A DNA stretch of 64,000 nt from NCBI RefSeq assembly GCF_001424985.1, contig NZ_LMDA01000001.1, positions 434,001-498,000 on the forward strand, given 5' to 3'. Position numbers and translations under genes: made by a program. How positions within the stretch are numbered: position 1 is the stretch's first letter; each line of letters begins with the position of its first letter. Under the pieces are notes generated by a model, which saw only the letters and a program-made list of their open reading frames with translations, ran no database searches and was not told the DNA's origin. Shown piece after piece: positions 37,401-44,409 of this stretch. The stretch is from Rhizobium sp. Root1212 (GTDB lineage: Bacteria; Pseudomonadota; Alphaproteobacteria; Rhizobiales; Rhizobiaceae).

Positions 37401-37478
37401 ATGGGACGCGGAATTCTGCTTTGGCTGCTGGGGATTCCGATCCCCCTCATCATCCTCATTATGCTCTTCTGGCGATAG
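37401..37478 (+). CDS. 25-residue single-helix membrane peptide
   Basis: An ATG at 37401, preceded by AAGGAGAG at the ideal distance, opens a 25-residue frame ending in TAG. The peptide begins MGRGILLWLLGIPIPLII and ends LFWR: one hydrophobic helix flanked by arginines, with a central Gly-Ile-Pro-Ile-Pro hinge. The stop lies 8 bases before the start of the next membrane-protein gene, so they are probably one transcript. No named family is recognised. The excellent ribosome site and the charge-flanked helix argue that it is translated. Confidence 0.7.
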   Translation: MGRGILLWLLGIPIPLIILIMLFWR

Positions 37479-37486
37479 GTGCCGCG

Positions 37487-38389
37487 ATGACGATACCCGT
37501 TTCATCGGCGGCCGTTATCCCGACGGAAGAATCCTCCCGCTCGGCCGTGAGCTGGGGCGCGATCTTCGCCGGGGCGGTCGCGGCTTCGGCCCTCACCCTC
37601 GTTCTGATGCTGCTTGGCTCCGGTCTCGGGCTTACCATGATCTCGCCCTGGTCGAACGAGGGTGCGTCGCTGGCCACCTTCGCCGTCTCGACGGCGGTCT
37701 GGCTGGTGATCGTGCAATGGCTGTCCTCGGCTTTCGGCGGCTATGTCACCGGACGGCTGCGCACCAAATGGGTCGGCGTGCATACGGATGAGGTGTTCTT
37801 CCGCGATACGGCCCACGGCGTGATGGCCTGGGCGGTGGCGACGCTGATCATCGCCGGTGCGCTGGGCTCCGCCGTTTCCTCGACAATCAGTGCAGGCGTG
37901 CAGGCGACCGCAACCCTGACGGCCGGCGCAACCGCCGCAACAGTCGCCGCAGCCTCGGACGGTACACCCGATGCAGGCGACACCGGCACCGGTTATTTCG
38001 TCGATAGCCTGCTGCGCCCTGCCGATCCGCGCACGCCGCCGACAACGGCATCGACGGGCGATGCGACGGCCGAGGTCTCGCGCATCCTCGTCAACAGCAC
38101 GGCCAAGGGCGAGATGTCGGAAGCCGACAAGACCTATCTCGGCCAGCTCGTCGCAGCACGCACCGGCCTTTCGGATACCGATGCCAAGGCGCGCGTCGAT
38201 AGTGTGCTGAAGAGCATCAACGATGCGAAGGTTGCGGCCAAGGAGGCGGCCGATACGGCGCGCAAGACCAGCGCCACCGTCGCCATGATCGGCGCGCTCT
38301 CGCTTCTCATCGGCGCCTTTGTCGCCGGTGTCGGTGCGGCTCTTGGCGGCCGCCAGCGGGATGACGAAGCGATCTATCTCGTCAGTTGA
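37487..38389 (+). CDS. Integral membrane protein of unknown function
   Basis: From ATG at 37487 this 300-residue protein has an N-terminal segment with SAVSWGAIFAGAVAASALTLVLMLLGSGLGL, a second helix in STAVWLVIVQWLSSAFGGYVTGRLRTKW, a third near AHGVMAWAVATLIIAGALGSA, and a final C-terminal helix (SATVAMIGALSLLIGAFVAGVGAALGG). Between helices three and four is a hydrophilic Ala/Thr/Asp-rich region of about 130 residues. Similar proteins are common in rhizobia and are often labelled PhnA-like, a name without functional support. It ends at a strong terminator. Confidence 0.82.
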   Translation: MTIPVSSAAVIPTEESSRSAVSWGAIFAGAVAASALTLVLMLLGSGLGLTMISPWSNEGASLATFAVSTAVWLVIVQWLSSAFGGYVTGRLRTKWVGVHTDEVFFRDTAHGVMAWAVATLIIAGALGSAVSSTISAGVQATATLTAGATAATVAAASDGTPDAGDTGTGYFVDSLLRPADPRTPPTTASTGDATAEVSRILVNSTAKGEMSEADKTYLGQLVAARTGLSDTDAKARVDSVLKSINDAKVAAKEAADTARKTSATVAMIGALSLLIGAFVAGVGAALGGRQRDDEAIYLVS

Positions 38390-38406
38390 TCACGCGTGAA
38401 AAGGTG

Positions 38407-38440
38407 AAAGGCGGGCTTCTGCGAAGTGGCCCGCCTTTTC
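38407..38440 (+). terminator. Terminator after the membrane protein gene
   Basis: The stem AAAGGCGGGC (38407-38416) / GCCCGCCTTT (38429-38438) with a 12-base loop is followed by TTC and a T-rich stretch. It begins 18 bases after the stop codon. Confidence 0.92.
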
Positions 38441-38533
38441 TGCTTTCGATTCAACTTGGTTTAACGCCGAGACCTTATCCTGCGGCCTTTGAAACAGCCC
38501 TGCGAGGGCGCGCCAAATCGAGGTCATCAGGGC

Positions 38534-39565
38534 ATGCTCAAGCGTTTCGTGAAAAGCACTTTGATCACCGGCGGACTGGAAACCGCGCGGATCGTGAAGA
38601 TGGCCGGGCTGATGAAAGCGGCGCGCGGGCGGGGCGCCATCTTCACACTGCATCACGTGCGACCGAAACAGGACCGCGCCTTCGATCCCAATGCCCACCT
38701 CGAAGTGACACCGCAGTTTCTCGATACCGCCATCGCGACCTTGAAACGAGAAGGCTATCGCTTCATCGCGCTCGAAGACCTGGCCGAGGCGCTGGGCTCG
38801 GACGACCCTGCACCGCTTGCTGTCTTCACGCTGGATGACGGCTATCGCAACAATCTGGAACATGCCGCGCCGGTGTTCACGCGCCACGGTGTGCCCTTCA
38901 CGGTTTTTGCCACCCGCGGCTTCATCGAGCGCAGCCATGGCTTGTGGTGGGAAACGCTCGCGGATTTTCTCGAAGCGAACGACAGGATCGCCTTCGATTT
39001 CGGCAACGCCCCCGAAACGGTACCGACCGACACCGGCGCGCGAAAGCAGGCGGCTTTCGACCGCTTCGCCGACTACGTCAACGGCCGCGACGAGGCCGAG
39101 GCCGTTGCGGCAATCGATGCCGCCGCACGCGCTGCCGGCATCGAACCGCTGACGATCACCGAAAAGCTGACGCTCGATGCCGATGGCCTGAAGACGCTCA
39201 TTGCCAATCCGCTGGCGAGCCTCGGGGCGCATACGGTGAGCCATCGCATGCTTGCCCGGCTTTCCGACGATGCAGCAAGGTCGGAACTCGAAAACTCCAG
39301 CGCCGCCATAGAGGCGATCACCGGCCGCCAGCCGAAGACGCTGGCCTATCCCTACGGCTTCTCCTGGGCGGTTTCAGAACGGGATCGCCTGCTTGCCCGT
39401 GAACTCGGGCTGACCATCGCCGTCACGACCCAGCCGGGCACACTCTTCGCGGGACAGGAACTGACCGCGCTGCCCCGCATTTCGCTGAACGGGCATTTCC
39501 AGAAGGCGGCCTATGTCGGCGCGCTGGCGTCGGGCATTCCGTTTCGGATGATGCGGACGGGGTGA
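38534..39565 (+). CDS. Polysaccharide deacetylase (NodB-fold) family protein
   Basis: This 343-residue protein contains the NodB homology fold: FTLDDGYRNNLEHAAPVF (catalytic and metal Asp D101/D102), the metal-binding LGAHTVSHRMLARLSD, and LAYPYGFSWAVSERDR. It lacks an N-terminal signal peptide, so it may act on a lipid-linked or cytosolic sugar precursor. An insertion of about 75 residues between the first and second motifs is longer than in compact NodB proteins. It stands alone, convergent with pdxH. The exact carbohydrate substrate is unknown. Confidence 0.9.
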   Translation: MLKRFVKSTLITGGLETARIVKMAGLMKAARGRGAIFTLHHVRPKQDRAFDPNAHLEVTPQFLDTAIATLKREGYRFIALEDLAEALGSDDPAPLAVFTLDDGYRNNLEHAAPVFTRHGVPFTVFATRGFIERSHGLWWETLADFLEANDRIAFDFGNAPETVPTDTGARKQAAFDRFADYVNGRDEAEAVAAIDAAARAAGIEPLTITEKLTLDADGLKTLIANPLASLGAHTVSHRMLARLSDDAARSELENSSAAIEAITGRQPKTLAYPYGFSWAVSERDRLLARELGLTIAVTTQPGTLFAGQELTALPRISLNGHFQKAAYVGALASGIPFRMMRTG

Positions 39566-39580
39566 GGTTTAAAAGGCCCC

Positions 39581-40201
39581 TCACGGATACATCCGCACCT
39601 TGTCCCAGCCGCCGTCCGGGTCGGCGCGGCGGAATTCGATGCGGTCGTGCAGGCGGAAGGCGCCGTCTTTCCAGAACTCGATCGACGTCGGGCGGATGCG
39701 GAAGCCGGACCAGTGTTTCGGCCGCGGGATTTCGCCGATGGCGTAGCGCGCCGTATATTCCGCAACGGCCTTTTCCAGCGCAAAGCGGCTTTCGAGCGGC
39801 CGCGACTGCTTCGACGCCCAGGCGCCGATGCGGCTGCCGCGGGCGCGGGTCTTGTAATATTCATCCGCTTCCTGATCGCTGACGATCTCCACCGGGCCGC
39901 GGATGCGCACCTGGCGGCGCAGCGTCTTCCAATGAAAGCACATGGCCGCCTTCATGCTGCCAAGGATTTCGCGCCCTTTCTGGCTCTCAAAATTCGTGTA
40001 GAAGACGAATCCTCTGGTATCGAAGTCCTTGAGCAGCACCATTCGCACATTCGGCAGTCCATTCTCATCCACCGTCGCCAGCGCTACACCGTTGGGATCG
40101 TTGATCTCGCTGGCTGTAGCTTCCTTCAGCCACTTGCCGAAAAGCGTAAACGGCTCGTTTTCCTCGGTGAAGTCACCAGTTGTTAACCCAGTCTCGCTCA
40201 T
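39581..40201 (-). CDS. pdxH: Pyridoxamine 5'-phosphate oxidase
   Basis: This 206-residue FMN enzyme oxidises PNP or PMP to PLP. Conserved segments are [78 protein letters not shown] and the C-terminal [22 protein letters not shown] at 40201 is chosen because the family N terminus is near [15 protein letters not shown]. It is divergent from the lipoprotein gene at 40339. Confidence 0.97.
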   Translation of the reverse strand: MSETGLTTGDFTEENEPFTLFGKWLKEATASEINDPNGVALATVDENGLPNVRMVLLKDFDTRGFVFYTNFESQKGREILGSMKAAMCFHWKTLRRQVRIRGPVEIVSDQEADEYYKTRARGSRIGAWASKQSRPLESRFALEKAVAEYTARYAIGEIPRPKHWSGFRIRPTSIEFWKDGAFRLHDRIEFRRADPDGGWDKVRMYP

Positions 40202-40338
40202 AGTCGTCTTCCAATGCCGAAATTTGTGGTGCGGAGAGAACCCCGGATGTCCGCCCGCCAGTGAATATGTCAGAGCCATTGCGGTTCCCGTGTCCGCCGA
40301 CACCCGCAAAAGCTCTCCCGAGTTCGACAGGTAGGCCG

Positions 40339-40785
40339 TTGCAAGACATAGCAAAGAGCATCAATGACACCAAGGCTTTATCCCGGCAAGGCGGCCTTGT
40401 CGCGGTTTGTCTGGCGGGACTTCTCCTTTCGGGATGCATGGGGGCCGGGCTCGATCTCGCCTCGCGCGACGTCGATCACAGCGTGGCGACCGGTTCCGTC
40501 CCGATCCGCAACACCGAGAACCTTTCCGATGCCATGACGGTGCGCAACGCCGTTTCGTCAGCCGATGTCAGCAAGATGGCGGGCAATCCCATTCCCTGGG
40601 CGAATTCCAGCTCGGGCAGCGCCGGCGTCATCAGCAGCATCGACGAGCAACAGGTGAACGGCGTCACCTGCCGCCGCTTCACGACGACGCGCCATTCCTA
40701 TGAGGGTATTGCCAAGTTCGACGGCAATACCTGCATGATGCAGAACGGCGAGTGGATGCTGACCAGTTTTGGTCCGCGCAGCTGA
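40339..40785 (+). CDS. Predicted lipoprotein, RT0821/Lpp0805 surface antigen-like
   Basis: This small lipoprotein has the lipobox LLLSGC followed by [16 protein letters not shown]. The C-terminal part ([36 protein letters not shown]) resembles the RT0821/Lpp0805 surface-protein group, with a likely disulfide. TTG at 40339 with AGG at 40329-40331 places the lipobox Cys at residue 33, a normal signal length; the alternative ATG at 40267 would put it near residue 57 and leave little room for the divergent promoters. The start is therefore uncertain. Confidence 0.75.
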   Translation: MQDIAKSINDTKALSRQGGLVAVCLAGLLLSGCMGAGLDLASRDVDHSVATGSVPIRNTENLSDAMTVRNAVSSADVSKMAGNPIPWANSSSGSAGVISSIDEQQVNGVTCRRFTTTRHSYEGIAKFDGNTCMMQNGEWMLTSFGPRS

Positions 40786-40964
40786 CGCGGCGTTAACCAC
40801 CCCGCTCGAAAGCCGCCGCCATTTGCCCCAAGCCACCGGCGGATAACGCTTATTTAAGCAGCCCCTTCCCATCATCGGCGTCAAAGGGACGGCGTGCAGA
40901 CCGTCCGGCGACAAACGGCGCCGACATCCGCGAAGACGGGGCGGCCAAAACGGGCGGTGATGAG

Positions 40965-42029
40965 ATGCGTGATCCCTATGCAGTTCTGGGCGTGCGGCGA
41001 AATGCCGAACCGGCCGAGATCAAGGCCGCATGGCGCACGGTCGCAAAAGCCGTGCATCCCGACCACAACCGCGACGATCCCAATGCCGCCCAGCGCTTTG
41101 CCGAGGCCGGCCGCGCCTATGAGCTGCTGAAGGACCCCAAGCTGCGCAACCGCTACGACGCCGCCCGCCGCGAGGCGGACCTGCGCCGCATGGAAGAGAT
41201 GAAGCGCAAGACGCAGGAGCCGCGCGAAACCATCGATCCCGAAACGGCCGACGAAATGATTTCCCGCATTTTCGGCGCCGAGGCCCGTAGTCCGCAGCCG
41301 AAGCCGGCCCCGAGACCGGCTGCGGAAGCCAGGGTCGAGCCGAAGCCGGAGGCCAGCCCCGAACCGGCTGCCGCGAGCGAAGAGCCGAAGGCCGAAACAC
41401 GGAGCGAAACGGAAGAACGGGTAAGCCCCTTCAGCATTCTGCCGCGCGCCGCCGCGCCGGCTGCCGAGCTGGTTTCGGCGATCGTGCGGCGCATTCGCGG
41501 CGCGCAGAAACCGCAGCCGGACAAGGTGCCGGATATTTTCAGCGAGGTGACCGTCACCATCGCCGACATCTTCCGCCGCGAAAAGCCGACCGCCACCCTG
41601 CCCGACGGGCAGACGCTGAAAGTCGCCCTGCCGCCCGGCACGGTCGACGGCAGCATCGTTCGCCTGAAGGAGCAGGGATACCGGCTGAACGGCATGCTGC
41701 GCGGCGACCTCGTCGTGCATGTGCGCATCGCCCCGGACGAAAAATTCCGTCCGAACGGCGTCGATCTTCACACGACGCTGCCGATCAACATCCAGGATGC
41801 GGTGCTCGGCTGCGAGACGAGGGTCGAGACGCCGACCGGCACCATCGCCGTCACCGTGCCCGCCTGGTCGGGCTCGGACCAGACGATCCGTCTCGAAGGC
41901 CAGGGCCTGCCGGATGCGGAGGGCGGGCGCGGCGCGCTCGTCGTCGAACTCCGGCTGCTGCTCTGGGAAAAGCCCGACGAGGTGATGACCGACCTGATGC
42001 GCTCGCGGCGAGATGGCCTCGTGCTTTAA
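40965..42029 (+). CDS. J-domain co-chaperone, class B (CbpA/DnaJ-like without zinc finger)
   Basis: This 354-residue protein begins with a J domain (residues about 3-68: DPYAVLGVRRNAEPAEIKAAW, with the HPD motif in AVHPDHNRDD) that stimulates DnaK. The middle (about 100-190) is a Pro/Ala/Glu/Lys-rich linker instead of a Gly/Phe region. The C-terminal substrate-binding beta domains are present (TLKVALPPGTVDGSIVRLKEQGY and DLHTTLPINIQDAVLGCETRVETPTG), while the CxxCxGxG zinc repeats of true DnaJ are absent. It is therefore a CbpA-type accessory J protein. The downstream gene is fabI, after 214 bases. Confidence 0.92.
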   Translation: MRDPYAVLGVRRNAEPAEIKAAWRTVAKAVHPDHNRDDPNAAQRFAEAGRAYELLKDPKLRNRYDAARREADLRRMEEMKRKTQEPRETIDPETADEMISRIFGAEARSPQPKPAPRPAAEARVEPKPEASPEPAAASEEPKAETRSETEERVSPFSILPRAAAPAAELVSAIVRRIRGAQKPQPDKVPDIFSEVTVTIADIFRREKPTATLPDGQTLKVALPPGTVDGSIVRLKEQGYRLNGMLRGDLVVHVRIAPDEKFRPNGVDLHTTLPINIQDAVLGCETRVETPTGTIAVTVPAWSGSDQTIRLEGQGLPDAEGGRGALVVELRLLLWEKPDEVMTDLMRSRRDGLVL

Positions 42030-42243
42030 CACTTCCATGACATTGGCAGGGGATGCTGACCCATTATTACGGGGACTAACAGTTCCTGATGGGTCGCGCG
42101 CTTGAACCACCGGGTCGGCTATGCCATAGCGGTTTCTTCGAATTCAGGGACCGCGCGTCGAAATGCCGCGACGGCTTTCTTTTGGAAAAATTCGCCGTTC
42201 CGCTCGCTCCGGTCGAGGGAAGCATAGCATATAGGGGCACGAT

Positions 42244-43056
42244 ATGTCGCAAGGTCTGATGAAGGGTAAGCGCGGGCTCATCATGGGCGTCGCCAACAAC
42301 CGCTCGATCGCATGGGGCATCGCCAAGGCCATTCATGCGCAGGGTGGCGAGATCGCCTTCACCTATCAGGGCGATGCCCTGAAGAAGCGCGTCGAGCCGC
42401 TGGTCGCCGAAGTCGATGGTTTTCTCGCCGGCCACTGCGATGTCAGCGATGAAGCGACCATCGACGAAGTCTTCGACAACCTCGAAAAGAAGTGGGGCAA
42501 GATCGACTTCCTCGTCCACGCCATCGGCTTTTCCGATAAGGACGAGCTGACCGGCCGCTACGTCGATACGACGCCGGACAATTTTACCAAGACGATGCAG
42601 ATTTCGGTCTATTCCTTCACCTCGGTCGCGCGCCGCGCCGAAAAGCTGATGACCGATGGCGGCTCGATGCTGACGCTCACCTATTACGGCGCCGAGAAGG
42701 TCATGCCGAACTATAACGTCATGGGTGTTGCCAAGGCGGCGCTTGAAGCCAGCGTCAAGTATCTTGCCGTCGATCTCGGCCCGAAGAACATCCGCGTCAA
42801 CGCAATCTCGGCCGGCCCGATCAAGACGCTTGCCGCCTCCGGCATCGGCGATTTCCGCTATATCCTCAAGTGGAACGAATACAACGCGCCGCTGCGCCGC
42901 ACCGTCACCATCGAGGAAGTCGGCGATGTCGGCCTCTATATGCTGTCGGACCTGTCGCGCTCCGTGACCGGCGAGACCCACCACGCCGACAGCGGCTACC
43001 ATGTGGTCGGCATGAAGGCGGTGGATGCCCCCGATATCTCCGTCATCAAGGATTGA
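42244..43056 (+). CDS. fabI: Enoyl-[acyl-carrier-protein] reductase FabI
   Basis: This 270-residue short-chain reductase catalyses the last step of fatty-acid elongation. The NADH-binding start GLIMGVANNRSIAWGIAKAI is the FabI variant of the glycine motif, and the catalytic residues appear as Tyr157-x6-Lys164 within NYNVMGVAKAALEASVKYLA. The flipping substrate loop NAISAGPIKTLAASGIGDF is complete. FabI is the triclosan and isoniazid-class target. It is followed by a strong terminator. Confidence 0.97.
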   Translation: MSQGLMKGKRGLIMGVANNRSIAWGIAKAIHAQGGEIAFTYQGDALKKRVEPLVAEVDGFLAGHCDVSDEATIDEVFDNLEKKWGKIDFLVHAIGFSDKDELTGRYVDTTPDNFTKTMQISVYSFTSVARRAEKLMTDGGSMLTLTYYGAEKVMPNYNVMGVAKAALEASVKYLAVDLGPKNIRVNAISAGPIKTLAASGIGDFRYILKWNEYNAPLRRTVTIEEVGDVGLYMLSDLSRSVTGETHHADSGYHVVGMKAVDAPDISVIKD

Positions 43057-43072
43057 TGGAAGGTTTAGGACT

Positions 43073-43107
43073 CAAAGGCTCCGCGCTCCGCGGGGCCTTT
43101 GTTTTTT
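43073..43107 (+). terminator. Terminator of fabI
   Basis: The stem CAAAGGC (43073-43079) / GCCTTTG (43095-43101), extended inward by CCGCG/CGCGG, is followed by TTTTTT. It starts 17 bases after the fabI stop codon. Confidence 0.95.
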
Positions 43108-43130
43108 CATGATCATGCCGGAGCGATATC

Positions 43131-43715
43131 TTGCTCATCTATGTCATCCGCCATGGCCAGACCGACTGGAACGCCCAGATCCGGCTGCAGGGCCAGAAGG
43201 ATATTCCCCTGAACGATACCGGCCGCCGCCAGGCGACGGGCAATGGCCAGGCGCTGGCCGCCCTGCTCGGGCCTGAGGCCGATGGTTTCGATTACGTCGC
43301 AAGCCCGCTCGGGCGCACCCGCGAAACGATGGAGCGGCTGCGCACCGCCATGGGCCTTGATCCCCTCGCCTATCGCACCGATAACAGGCTGAAGGAACTC
43401 TCCTTCGGCGACTGGGAGGGCTATACGCTGCAGGAACTCGACGCGCTGGCGCCGGACCGGGTCGCCGAGCGCGAGCTTTTCAAATGGGATTTCATTCCGC
43501 CGGGCAAGGACGCGGAAAGCTACGAGATCCTGTCGTGGCGGGTCGGCGCGTGGCTTGCCGATGTCGACCGGCCGACCGTCTGCGTCGCCCATGGCGGGGT
43601 GATCCGCACGCTGTTCAAGCTGATGGGCGCGATGGATGCCGAAGAGGCGGCGCTGGGGGCGATACCGCAGGACCGGATTTTGAAAATGGAAAACGGGAAG
43701 ATAGGGTGGCTGTGA
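43131..43715 (+). CDS. Histidine phosphatase / phosphoglycerate mutase-like protein
   Basis: This 194-residue protein opens with the phosphohistidine motif VIRHGQTDWN and contains the second catalytic His in VCVAHGGVIRTLFKLM, the acid loop LKELSFGDWEGYTLQEL and the Arg of SPLGRTRETMERL. The start is TTG at 43131 with GGAG about 7 bases upstream; the ATG at 43115 is in another frame. Members include cofactor-dependent mutases and general phosphatases (CobC, GpmB types), so the substrate is open. Confidence 0.92.
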   Translation: MLIYVIRHGQTDWNAQIRLQGQKDIPLNDTGRRQATGNGQALAALLGPEADGFDYVASPLGRTRETMERLRTAMGLDPLAYRTDNRLKELSFGDWEGYTLQELDALAPDRVAERELFKWDFIPPGKDAESYEILSWRVGAWLADVDRPTVCVAHGGVIRTLFKLMGAMDAEEAALGAIPQDRILKMENGKIGWL

Positions 43716-43745
43716 CGATCAGGAAGGAAGCCCGCTTTAGGGTTT

Positions 43746-43878
43746 CCCCTTCTCCCCGTGGGGAGAAGTACCGCGCGAATGCGCGGCAATGAGGGGGTGG
43801 TGCGGCATACTCTGGACAGCGGGAGAAATCCCCCTCATCCGACCCTTCGGGCCACCTTCTCCCCGATGGGGAGAAGGG
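43746..43878. repeat. Palindromic intergenic repeat, family B copy 3
   Basis: CCCCTTCTCCCCGTGGGGAG opens the element, CCCCCTCATCCGACCCTTCG lies at 43831-43850, and CCTTCTCCCCGATGGGGAG closes it. It occupies most of the gap between the phosphatase gene and the DUF1344 gene. Confidence 0.85.
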
Positions 43879-43883
43879 AAAAC

Positions 43884-43897
43884 CAGCCGCTTGGCTG
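43884..43897 (-). terminator. Possible short terminator of the DUF1344 gene
   Basis: The small stem CAGCC / GGCTG with a 4-base loop is followed on the minus strand by GTTTTCCC, immediately after the DUF1344 stop codon. The short stem makes this tentative. Confidence 0.4.
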
Positions 43898-43900
43898 ACC

Positions 43901-44161
43901 TTACTGCACGATCTCGAGATCGTTGATGACGCGCTTACCGTCGACTTCGGTGTAGAACACCAGAACCTTCACGCCCGCCTTCAGGCCGTCGAAATTGAAC
44001 TCTTCCGGCGCCTGGTAGCTCTTGCCGTCGTCCAGCGAGAGCATGAGGCCCTGCGTATCGACCGAGGTGATCGTCGCTTCGACGTCGGCGCTTTCCGCAA
44101 AGGCGCTGAGTGGTGAAAAAAGACTGGCCGTGGCCATGAGTGCCGCTACGACGAACTTCAT
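43901..44161 (-). CDS. DUF1344 domain exported protein
   Basis: From ATG at 44161 this 86-residue protein has a signal peptide (MKFVVAALMATASLFSPLSA, cleaved before ESADVEA). The remainder is a single DUF1344 domain (ATITSVDTQGLMLSLDDGKSYQAPEEFNFDGLKAGVKVLVFYTEVDGKRVINDLEIV), a small beta-rich fold. DUF1344 proteins are common in rhizobia and of unknown function. The GAGGGT upstream fits this start over one at 44206. Confidence 0.9.
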   Translation of the reverse strand: MKFVVAALMATASLFSPLSAFAESADVEATITSVDTQGLMLSLDDGKSYQAPEEFNFDGLKAGVKVLVFYTEVDGKRVINDLEIVQ

Positions 44162-44409
44162 GCGGGTTACCCTCGTAATTGATTCTCGAAATTTTGTTGA
44201 CCGCATGGATGCCTCCCGATTGTGGCGAAAATTGCCCAGTGTTGTGGCTTTTCGAAGTTTCCCGGATTGTGTGTTTTATGGTGAACGAAGCCTTAATCGC
44301 TTCGCTCCCGTTCCCCTTCCGGCCGCGTTTTCATAGCAGGAACAGGGTCTAAAGCCAATTTTAAGGTTCCCCCACTACCGTTCCATTCCAAAACAGGGGA
44401 ATACCAGGC

